The position numbers were made by a program, and so were the translations under genes. A model generated the notes under the pieces. The model was not told where the DNA came from. It saw nothing but the letters and a program-made list of their open reading frames with translations, and did not search any database. This document shows positions 53,036 through 60,752 of a stretch of 64,000 nt of DNA, piece by piece. The DNA lies in the NCBI GenBank assembly GCA_020636045.1, contig JACJYP010000006.1, positions 186,001 to 250,000 on the forward strand, given 5' to 3'. How positions within the stretch are numbered: the first letter of the stretch is position 1; each line of letters opens with the position of its first letter. Source of the stretch: Lewinellaceae bacterium. Its GTDB lineage: Bacteria; Bacteroidota; Bacteroidia; Chitinophagales; Saprospiraceae.

Positions 53036-55396
53036 ATGTTGCAAATTACCAGGATATTTTTTCCGATCGCCCTGCTGGCGCTGCTGACCGGCGCTGCAAA
53101 CGCACAACAATATACCCAGACCGTTAAAGGGATCGTGCTGGACAAGGCCGTAAAAACACCCCTGATCGGCGCCACCGTCACCCTGCTCGATTCTGACCCG
53201 CCCGTCGGCGCTGTCAGCGATGCAGAAGGCCGGTTCCGCCTGCCGGAAGTATCCGTTGGTCGTCGCACGTTGCGCGTGCGCTACCTCGGCTACAAGGAAG
53301 CCGTCATTTCCAACGTGATCGTCAATTCGGGAAAAGAGACCGATCTGGTCATCGAACTCGAAGAAGACCTGCTCGCCGCCCGCGAAGTGGTGGTATTGGC
53401 GAAAGCAGAAAAACAGAAGCCGCTGAACGAGTTGTCCACCGTGAGCGCCCGCACCTTTTCCGTGGAAGAAACGCAACGCTTCGCCGTGGCGGTCAACGAC
53501 CCTGCGCGCATGGCCTCCGCCTATGCAGGCGTGGTGACGGCCGAAGACGGCAACAACATCATCGTGATCCGCGGCAACGCGCCCAACGGGCTGCTCTGGC
53601 GCATGGAAGGCGTGGACATCCCCAACCCCAACCACTTTTCATCGGTGGGCTCGTCGGGCGGCGGCATTTCCATCCTCAGCGCGCAATTGCTCTCTAATTC
53701 CGACTTCCTGACCGGCGCTTTCGCTGCGGAATACGGCAACGCCCTGTCCGGCGTATTCGACCTCCGGCTGCGGAAGGGCAATTCCGAAAAACGCGAATAC
53801 ACCATTCAGGCGGGCGTACTCGGCCTCGACGCCGCAGTGGAAGGACCCATGCGTTTCGGCACCCGTACGGGCTCTTATCTCGTCAATTATCGCTATTCCA
53901 CCCTGTCGATCCTCGGCAAACTCGGCGTGAACATAGGCGATGCGCAGACCGATTTTCAGGACCTGTCCTTCAATTTCTGGATGCCGGCCGGCAAATGGGG
54001 GCAATTCACCCTTTTCGGGCTCGGTGGACTGAGCAAGCAGCGCTACGACGGCCTGGCCGACTCCCTGCAGTGGGAGGACGATATTTCCAAACAGTACGCC
54101 TGGGACTTTACGGCCAATACCGGTGTGCTGGGGCTGATGCACAGCATCGTTTGGGGCGACAATACCTTCCTGAAAACGGTGGTGGCGGCATCGGGTACAC
54201 GCAACGGCGACCGCACGGAAGAATTCCAGAACGACTACTCTTTGCGCAGGCTTTTCGACGGCTCTTACGGCCAGTCCAAGATCACGGCTTCCTCGGTGCT
54301 GACGCACAAATTCAGCCCGCGACACCTGCTGCGTACAGGCGGCTACGTCAATTTCCTGCGGTTCAATTTCAAACAACACGAGTGGGACGACGATGCCGAA
54401 CGGCTGGAAGAACAAATACATAACAGCGGCACGGCAACTTCAGCCGATTTGTTTGCCCAGTGGCAGTACCGCGCGACCGAACGTTTGACCATGAACGCCG
54501 GCTTGCACGCTATCTACTTTTTCCTGAACAAAACACATTCTCTGGAGCCGCGGGCAGCGCTGAAATACGCATTCAACGAGCGGCAAGCGCTGAGCCTGGG
54601 CTATGGTCTGCATGGCCAGATGCAGCCCCTGGGTGTCTATTTTGTAGAAGGCGCCGACGGCAGTCAGCCCAATCGCGCGCTGGGATTCACGCGGGCGCAT
54701 CACCTGGTACTTTCCTACGACCAGTTGCTGGACGGCAACTGGCACCTGAAGCCCGAACTCTACTACCAGGCCCTGTTCGACGCGCCCGTCAGCCGCGATA
54801 CCCTCGACGCTTTTTCCATGCTCAACGTGTTCGACGGATTCGAAGGCGAGATCGTGGCCAACCGCGGCGCAGGGCGGAATTACGGCGTGGAACTGACGGC
54901 CGAAAAATTCCTGACCGACGGTTTTTATTTTCTGCTCTCCGCTTCGCTATTCCGCTCCGAATACCGCGGCTCCGACGGCGTGTGGCGCAATACCCGCTTC
55001 GATACGCGTTTCGCCAACAGCCTGGTGGCCGGAAAGGAATGGAACTGGAATCGCGGACGCAAAAACCGCAGTTTCGGCGTAAATGTCAAAATGACCTGGA
55101 CGGGCGGGCACCGCGAGTCGCCGATCGACCTGACGGCTTCCATCGAACAGGGAAAAACCGTGCGCGACGAAACCCGCGCCTTCGAGGAGCGCATGCCCAA
55201 CTACTTCCGCTTCGACGCAGGTCTGCGCCTGAAACGCAACTACGAACACCTGACGACTACGCTGTCGATCGACGTGCAGAACGCTACCAACCGCGAAAAC
55301 GTGTTCGGGCGCTACTTCGACGAGCGCTCCGGTGCGATCAAGTATTTTTACCAGAGCCCGCTGATCCCGATCCTGAGTTACCGGTTGGAATTTTGA
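53036..55396 (+). CDS. TonB-dependent receptor without STN domain
   Basis: A 786-residue outer membrane receptor with signal peptide (IALLALLTGAANAQQ). Residues 27-110 are a carboxypeptidase-like regulatory domain (VKGIVLDKAVKTPLIGATVTLLD). The plug domain (about 115-255) has NIIVIRGNAPNGLLWRMEGVDIPNPNHFS and FAAEYGNALSGVFDLRLRKGN (cores VIRGNAPNG and AAEYGNALSGVFDL). The rest is the 22-strand barrel ending LSYRLEF. TonB-dependent receptors import ligands too large for porins; the ligand is not known. It is divergent from the sigma/FecR/STN operon, whose separate STN protein could supply the signalling domain this receptor lacks. Confidence 0.88.
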   Translation: MLQITRIFFPIALLALLTGAANAQQYTQTVKGIVLDKAVKTPLIGATVTLLDSDPPVGAVSDAEGRFRLPEVSVGRRTLRVRYLGYKEAVISNVIVNSGKETDLVIELEEDLLAAREVVVLAKAEKQKPLNELSTVSARTFSVEETQRFAVAVNDPARMASAYAGVVTAEDGNNIIVIRGNAPNGLLWRMEGVDIPNPNHFSSVGSSGGGISILSAQLLSNSDFLTGAFAAEYGNALSGVFDLRLRKGNSEKREYTIQAGVLGLDAAVEGPMRFGTRTGSYLVNYRYSTLSILGKLGVNIGDAQTDFQDLSFNFWMPAGKWGQFTLFGLGGLSKQRYDGLADSLQWEDDISKQYAWDFTANTGVLGLMHSIVWGDNTFLKTVVAASGTRNGDRTEEFQNDYSLRRLFDGSYGQSKITASSVLTHKFSPRHLLRTGGYVNFLRFNFKQHEWDDDAERLEEQIHNSGTATSADLFAQWQYRATERLTMNAGLHAIYFFLNKTHSLEPRAALKYAFNERQALSLGYGLHGQMQPLGVYFVEGADGSQPNRALGFTRAHHLVLSYDQLLDGNWHLKPELYYQALFDAPVSRDTLDAFSMLNVFDGFEGEIVANRGAGRNYGVELTAEKFLTDGFYFLLSASLFRSEYRGSDGVWRNTRFDTRFANSLVAGKEWNWNRGRKNRSFGVNVKMTWTGGHRESPIDLTASIEQGKTVRDETRAFEERMPNYFRFDAGLRLKRNYEHLTTTLSIDVQNATNRENVFGRYFDERSGAIKYFYQSPLIPILSYRLEF

Positions 55397-55403
55397 ATGT
55401 GGT

Positions 55404-55456
55404 AAAATAGACGCGCGGGTTAATTGGCATAGCAACAAACGCGCGCGTCTATTTTT
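55404..55456. terminator. bidirectional terminator overlapping the WD40 gene stop
   Basis: A perfect 14-bp stem, AAAATAGACGCGCG (55404-55417) with CGCGCGTCTATTTT (55442-55455). The second arm covers the stop codon of the - strand WD40 gene (55449-55451). T-runs lie on both sides, serving the TonB receptor gene and the WD40 gene. Confidence 0.83.
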
Positions 55457-58400
55457 GTGCCTCCAGCACTTTTTCAAAACGCTCCCAGTCGGGATGCCGG
55501 ATGCCCAGTTCGTGCTGATAGTAATATTGCTCATCGCCCAAAGCCATCCGGTAAGAATCGTAGTAGGGTGGCACTGCAGTCGTGCTGTCCTTGCACAATT
55601 CGAGTGCCAGGCGACGCGCCTGATCGAACCGGTCGGTCAGGAGCAGGCCGAAAGTGCGATAGACGTTCAGCATGGGTAGTGGTCGGTGTTGGAGACCGTC
55701 TTCTGCTGCTGCGAGCATTTCCCGGTATTTCCCGTGCGAAAGGTAAAGGTTAGCCCGGCAGAGGTAAACCTCGGCGAGCAGCGAATCCTGGGCCCGACTG
55801 CTACCCTGCGGGTCCATTTCCGCAGCGCGTTTGATATAAAACTCTGCCTTGTCAGTATACTCCTGCCCGATTTTCAGGTCGTGCAAATAGTTGTTGGCCA
55901 GTTCGAGATAACGCTGCCCCATGGAACGGAGCAGTTCGGGTTTTTTCCCGTATATCGACAGCGCCATATCTGCTGCGATACCGTAGCGTTCGAAGGAAAA
56001 CGGGATGGACTCAAGTGACGCAATATGGCTGGAGTTGAGAAAGCGATCCACGTCGAGGTCGTCGCCAAAAACTCGCAGTAATTTGCCGGAGGCAACATCC
56101 CATACCCGGACGAACTTATCACGGCAGGCAGTGACCAGCAAACGCCCGTCGAGGGTGAATGCAGCACTATTGACCCCGTCGGGATGCGGGAATACCTGAA
56201 TTGCCGTTCCTGATGACCGATCCCAGAGGCGAGCCGTTTTATCCCAACTACAGCTAACCAGATAACGGCCATCAGGCGAATAGCCGATGAAATAGCTGAC
56301 ATCCAGATGCCCCACATACTGTCTGGAAGTCGTATCGGAAAGGGACCACTCGCGCACCGGCCTTTCGAAGGCAGAGGTGGCAATATATTTTCCGTCCGGA
56401 GCATAAGTGGCCCAATACAATGGCAAGCCGACGTTGATGCTGTCGATCAGTATTCCTTCACGCGACCAGAATTCGATCAATCCGTTCCTCCCGGCACTGA
56501 GAAGGCTCTTGCCATCGGGGGAAAACTGTACCCGGGCAATGCCGCCTGAATGTGTTTCCCAGCGACGCAAAAGCACCCCGGCAGAATCCAGCAGGAAAAG
56601 ATCAGGCCCCGATGCGGCCAGCAGGGCGCCATCGGCAAGCGGCGAATAATCGGCGGCATACACATTGGCCGGGAACCCTTTCAGCGATCGACGCAAAACT
56701 CCGCTGGTATCCCATATGCGTACCGTACCGTCGGGCGAAGTGGAGAAAAACTGATTGCCTGTTGGAGAAAAGCCAACCTGCGCAACTTCTTTAAGATGGT
56801 TGTGCAGATCGTTCAGTAATTCTCCTTTGATACTCCATCGTTTGACCGTATTGTCAACACTCCCCGATAGTACGCTGCTACCGTCGGGCGATACGGCTAC
56901 CATGTCGACCGGACCGTCATGGCGGGCAGCTTTGTTTTTGAGATTGAAAGGCAGGTTCCAAAGTTTGGCAGTGAAATCGAATGATCCGGTGGCCACCCAT
57001 TCGCCGTCGGGTGATATGGCCAGGGCGCCTACTCTTTCGGTATGCCCGACCAGGCGCAGCAGTTCTTCGCCAGACCGCTGCCAGAGTTTGGCGCTGTGAT
57101 CGTTCGAGGCTGTCAGCACCTGTTTGCCATCGGGCGAAAAGGCCACCTGGGTGATCTCGGCCGTGTGTCCGCTGTAAATCGCCTGCAGGCGACCATCCAG
57201 GCTGTAAAGTTTGGCCGTATTATCTCCGCAGCCCAGCAGCACGTAACGGCTGTCGGGCGAAAAAGCAATGGCATTCACCTTGATGCCGTTCAGATCGATC
57301 AGGCGGAGCAACTGTCCTCCTGCGCTCCATATCCGGGCGGTTCCGTCGACGCTGCCGCTTGCGATCTTTTGACCGTCGGGCGAGATATCCACTGCCCAAA
57401 CGGCATTGTTATGACCACGCAGGGTATGAAGCCGCGTACCGTCGGTTTTCCAGACAGCAGCAGTACTATCGTTGGACGCGGTGACCAGCCAGCGTCCGTC
57501 GGGCGATAGCGCCATATCCCATACGGCTGCCGGATGGGCGGCAAAACCACCTGTAACGTTGGCATTCAGATCGATTCGTTTTACCCAGCCGTCCTTGCCG
57601 GCGCTCCAAACCGACTGGCCATCGGGGCTGAATGCCACTGCGCGCACGGTAGCAGAATGCCCGCTTGAACCGCTTGTGCTTTCCGCAGCATTGAGTCTGG
57701 CAACAACGCGGCCATCCGGTTGCCAGATAGCCACGGATTTGTCAAAGCTACCGCTGGCGATCAATTTACCATCGGGAGAAAATGCAAGGGCTTCAATCTC
57801 AAAATTGTGGCCTCTGAAGACTGTTTGGTAAAAAGTGGTGGTGGCTGTATTGGCGATGCCGCGCAAGGTTTGCCGGGCATAAGTGTTGGTGCTGTCGAGT
57901 TGCAACGCCGCTTCGGCGAGCCGGAACGCCAGGGTATGATCGTCGCGATACACCTCCCAGGCTTTTGCTGCCAGGGCGGAAACGTTGGCCGATTGCCGGG
58001 CGGTCTCCGCTTTTCGGTAGTTGAGCCAGGCCAGTACGCCGCCGATCAGCGCCAGGGTTGCCAGGCCAAAGCCTGCAATTGCAAACAAGCGCGCGCGGCG
58101 CCGTTTTTTCGACAGTTCGCGCAGGCGTGCGCGCTCCTGTTCCAGCGCCCGCATTGCTTCTGCGCGCTCTTCGGCGATACGGCGCTGTTCGTAGGAACGC
58201 AGTACCGGCTCAACCAGGGTATCGTGGCTGAGCTCGTATATTTTTCCCAAATGAATGATCTCGGTACGGATCAGCCGGCTTTCCAGCAGGCGGTTGAGCA
58301 AGGCTTCGCTAACCCCGAAACGCGTTTTTTCGGCGCCTTCCGGCATGCCGACCCGCCTGCCGTTGACGATCAGGCCCTCTTCGATAAATCGCCGCGCCTG

Positions 58401-59387
58401 TGCCTGTTCCGCTTCGGGCAGTTTGCCGATCTCCCGTTCGTAATAGTCGTTCAGGATAGTGTTGATCCCCTCGGCGCCACCGAAGTCGTCGGGATTGATC
58501 TGTTTGAGCCCCCGCTCAGCGGCGATTTTTTCAATTTGCTGACAAAGGATCTGGAGTTGAAAGGACTCTACTTCGCCGTTGTCGTTTTCCAGTCCCTGCA
58601 ACATAGACTGAAGGGCCGCCTCGCTGTAGCCAAATGGCGCCGTCTGATAATTGCCTTCACGCAGTGCGGCGGGTTGCACGATCGCCTCGCGCGCCTCGGC
58701 TTCGCCGAGTGGCCTGAGGTAAAAACGGTCGTGCAGTACCGTCGGAATGTGCTGTTTGAGCCGGTCGAGCTCGCCCATGCGATCAGTGCGGATGGCAAAG
58801 AGCACGCGTATCTTCTGGGGGCTGAACCAGTGTAGCATTTCATCGCTGCGTTCCTGCCGCGGGAAACTCCGGAAACGGGCCTGTACGGCATCCGGCAGGC
58901 GGTCGTTGATCAGATCGGCAAGGGCAAGCGTGAGCGCCAGCTGGGCGTCCCGGGGGTGGTTGAACAATTCTTCAAACTGGTCGAACACCAGCACCGGCAC
59001 CTGTGCTTCGCCCGATCCGCTTTCGAAATTGCAGGCGCGCAGGTATTCCCAAAGTGAAAAAGGCGCCTGACCGTAGCGTTTCAGCAGGTCGCGGTTGAGG
59101 CGGTGTTCCAGTACTTTTTTGACCGTTTCTACCGGCGAAAGGGCAGTGTCCTGTAACCTGATCTTGATCGGCAGATAGCCGTTTTGCTCGAGCAAGGGGC
59201 CCAGGCCGGCGTTGATCAGCGAAGTTTTACCGATCCCCGATTTGGCGAACAATACGGTCAGCGGTTTCACCTTGACCATGCTGAACAACTCCTGGGTTTC
59301 GCGCTGCCGGCCGAAAAACTGGGCCGTTTCCGAGCGTTCGAATGCGCGGATGCCAGGGTAACGGGAGTGTTGCAGCGGACTATCCAT
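55449..59387 (-). CDS. nSTAND1-type NTPase with one membrane helix and 14 WD40 repeats
   Basis: A 1312-residue protein. Residues 10-420 are a STAND-class AAA+ NTPase (nSTAND1): YPGIRAFERSETAQFFGRQRE at the start, Walker A FAKSGIGKTSLINAG (residues 48-61), Walker B VPVLVFDQFEELF (about 130-142) and a sensor-type RPLGEAEAREAI, then a winged-helix-like ISELSHDTLVEP region. A single membrane helix lies at about 432-456, preceded by KKRRRAR. Residues about 520-1100 hold fourteen WD40 repeats (pattern SPDG-...-S-D-W), two seven-bladed propellers. The last 210 residues are helical and TPR-like. WD40 STAND proteins act as sensors that oligomerise and switch an effector. It overlaps the SIR2-TIR gene by 8 bases, so the two form one system. 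Confidence 0.88.
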   Translation of the reverse strand: MDSPLQHSRYPGIRAFERSETAQFFGRQRETQELFSMVKVKPLTVLFAKSGIGKTSLINAGLGPLLEQNGYLPIKIRLQDTALSPVETVKKVLEHRLNRDLLKRYGQAPFSLWEYLRACNFESGSGEAQVPVLVFDQFEELFNHPRDAQLALTLALADLINDRLPDAVQARFRSFPRQERSDEMLHWFSPQKIRVLFAIRTDRMGELDRLKQHIPTVLHDRFYLRPLGEAEAREAIVQPAALREGNYQTAPFGYSEAALQSMLQGLENDNGEVESFQLQILCQQIEKIAAERGLKQINPDDFGGAEGINTILNDYYEREIGKLPEAEQAQARRFIEEGLIVNGRRVGMPEGAEKTRFGVSEALLNRLLESRLIRTEIIHLGKIYELSHDTLVEPVLRSYEQRRIAEERAEAMRALEQERARLRELSKKRRRARLFAIAGFGLATLALIGGVLAWLNYRKAETARQSANVSALAAKAWEVYRDDHTLAFRLAEAALQLDSTNTYARQTLRGIANTATTTFYQTVFRGHNFEIEALAFSPDGKLIASGSFDKSVAIWQPDGRVVARLNAAESTSGSSGHSATVRAVAFSPDGQSVWSAGKDGWVKRIDLNANVTGGFAAHPAAVWDMALSPDGRWLVTASNDSTAAVWKTDGTRLHTLRGHNNAVWAVDISPDGQKIASGSVDGTARIWSAGGQLLRLIDLNGIKVNAIAFSPDSRYVLLGCGDNTAKLYSLDGRLQAIYSGHTAEITQVAFSPDGKQVLTASNDHSAKLWQRSGEELLRLVGHTERVGALAISPDGEWVATGSFDFTAKLWNLPFNLKNKAARHDGPVDMVAVSPDGSSVLSGSVDNTVKRWSIKGELLNDLHNHLKEVAQVGFSPTGNQFFSTSPDGTVRIWDTSGVLRRSLKGFPANVYAADYSPLADGALLAASGPDLFLLDSAGVLLRRWETHSGGIARVQFSPDGKSLLSAGRNGLIEFWSREGILIDSINVGLPLYWATYAPDGKYIATSAFERPVREWSLSDTTSRQYVGHLDVSYFIGYSPDGRYLVSCSWDKTARLWDRSSGTAIQVFPHPDGVNSAAFTLDGRLLVTACRDKFVRVWDVASGKLLRVFGDDLDVDRFLNSSHIASLESIPFSFERYGIAADMALSIYGKKPELLRSMGQRYLELANNYLHDLKIGQEYTDKAEFYIKRAAEMDPQGSSRAQDSLLAEVYLCRANLYLSHGKYREMLAAAEDGLQHRPLPMLNVYRTFGLLLTDRFDQARRLALELCKDSTTAVPPYYDSYRMALGDEQYYYQHELGIRHPDWERFEKVLEAQK

Positions 59388-60690
59388 AGTTCAGCAGCGT
59401 TTTCAGGCGTTCAGCCACCAGGGTAAAAGCAGTGTCGGTATCCGGCCAGTTGCGGAGGGGTTTGTCGCGTTCCGGCAGGGGAGGGAAATCGCGCAGGGCC
59501 GTATCCTCCCAGGTACAGGCCCGATACAACAAGGGTACAATGCGGAGGCCCCGCTCGCGGTGTTGCTGAAGCGCCTGTTCGATCAGCGGTATTTGATCGG
59601 GGTCGGCCAGAAAATCGGCGCTGAGCACCGGCATAACGGCGTCGGCCGCAGCGATCTGTTCGAGCATTTGCTGGCCGACATCGCCATGCAGTGCCGAGCC
59701 GGGATCCCAAAGTTGCAGCCGCCCGTTTTGTATCCAAGGGTTGAGTTGTGCCCGTAGCCGTAGCAGACAATCGCGATCGGTTTCGTTGGCGTGGTATAGC
59801 ACCACCAGGCGGCGGGCGTCCGCTACAGGCGCCTGGGGTTCGGCGGGTTGCTGACGGTCAAATTGTTCGCCGACGTCGTCGACAAACTGCCCGATTGCCT
59901 GGCTGACAAATAAGAACTGGTAGCGGTCCTCAAAAAAACTTTTGGTTTCGGGCCGCATCGGGTAATTGTCGAGTTGTGGCGACAGCGTCGTGTTTTCCCG
60001 GCTGAGTTTGAAACAGTCGAGCAGTAGCCGTACGTCCCAGTTTTCCAGATTGAAACCCAGAAAAAGATAGGTTTTGCGCTCGTCGAAACAACTCATCACC
60101 TGATTCGGGATAGCCGGGTTGCCCTTTACAACGTTTTTGATAAACTCTACCCGGTCTTCCTGACTCAACACCAGCGATTCCGGGTCTGACAGGGTGCCCC
60201 ACAGGTTGTACACCAGCGGTTGTTCGGGTGAAAATTCCTGTAAAACGGCCGCCTCACGCTCGCGGTGCAGGTTGTAGTGCAGGCCGCGGGCGCCGGTTTT
60301 GCCTGCCTGGAGCAGGGCGCGCAGCATCAGTTCGTCCGGCGCAGTGTTGATGATCAGGGTGAATGGCAATCGCGCCAGCCGGTGGTACAGGTCTGGTATG
60401 ACCGGCGGGTGCTGGCGATAAAATTCCAGCACCTCGTCTTCCAGGTCGATGCGGCGGATTTTGGGGATGGCCAGGAATCGCTGGGCAATATAATGCAGGC
60501 GTTGCGCCGCGTCTTTTTCATAAGAAATACCTTCCTGATCCAGGATGCCTGCCAGGTGAACCGCCAGCCGCTCATTCATAGTTGCATCCGAACCGGGCGC
60601 CGCCAGAAGGCGGCTGCCCAGAAACAGGACGCAGCGCTGCTGTTGCAGGTCGCGGGCTAAATTTTTCCATTGTCGGTCAGAAAGCGGCAT
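59380..60690 (-). CDS. degenerate SIR2-like domain fused to a TIR domain (predicted NAD-consuming effector)
   Basis: A 436-residue protein starting at ATG 60690; a TTG three codons upstream is possible but less likely. Residues 15-275 have the SIR2-like fold (CVLFLGSRLL, FTLIINTAPDELM, YNLWGTLSDPESLVLSQED, YLFLGFNLENWDVRLLLD), but the usual GAG, Asn and catalytic His positions are replaced (GSR, Ala117, Trp164). Residues 293-432 match bacterial TIR domains: RRLVVLYHANETDRD, LQLWDPG, AADAVMPVLSADFL, candidate catalytic Glu371 in IEQAL, and VPLLYRACTWEDTALRDFPPLP, PLRNWPD. TIR enzymes cleave NAD+. The gene overlaps the nSTAND1-WD40 gene by 8 bases and precedes it. Domain assignments are by eye. 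Confidence 0.85.
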   Translation of the reverse strand: MPLSDRQWKNLARDLQQQRCVLFLGSRLLAAPGSDATMNERLAVHLAGILDQEGISYEKDAAQRLHYIAQRFLAIPKIRRIDLEDEVLEFYRQHPPVIPDLYHRLARLPFTLIINTAPDELMLRALLQAGKTGARGLHYNLHREREAAVLQEFSPEQPLVYNLWGTLSDPESLVLSQEDRVEFIKNVVKGNPAIPNQVMSCFDERKTYLFLGFNLENWDVRLLLDCFKLSRENTTLSPQLDNYPMRPETKSFFEDRYQFLFVSQAIGQFVDDVGEQFDRQQPAEPQAPVADARRLVVLYHANETDRDCLLRLRAQLNPWIQNGRLQLWDPGSALHGDVGQQMLEQIAAADAVMPVLSADFLADPDQIPLIEQALQQHRERGLRIVPLLYRACTWEDTALRDFPPLPERDKPLRNWPDTDTAFTLVAERLKTLLNYG

Positions 60691-60734
60691 GGCGAGCAAG
60701 TCTGTTTTTCAGGCCAAGATAGCCAGTCGACGAT

Positions 60735-60742
60735 CAAATTTA
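60735..60742 (-). promoter_or_regulatory. candidate -7 element for the SIR2-TIR operon
   Basis: TAAATTTG on the - strand matches TAnnTTTG exactly and lies 45 bases before the ATG at 60690, just past the stop of the upstream repeat protein gene. No TTTG is found 19 bases upstream, so read-through from the upstream gene remains possible. Confidence 0.35.
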
Positions 60743-60752
60743 TTCTAAAAGG

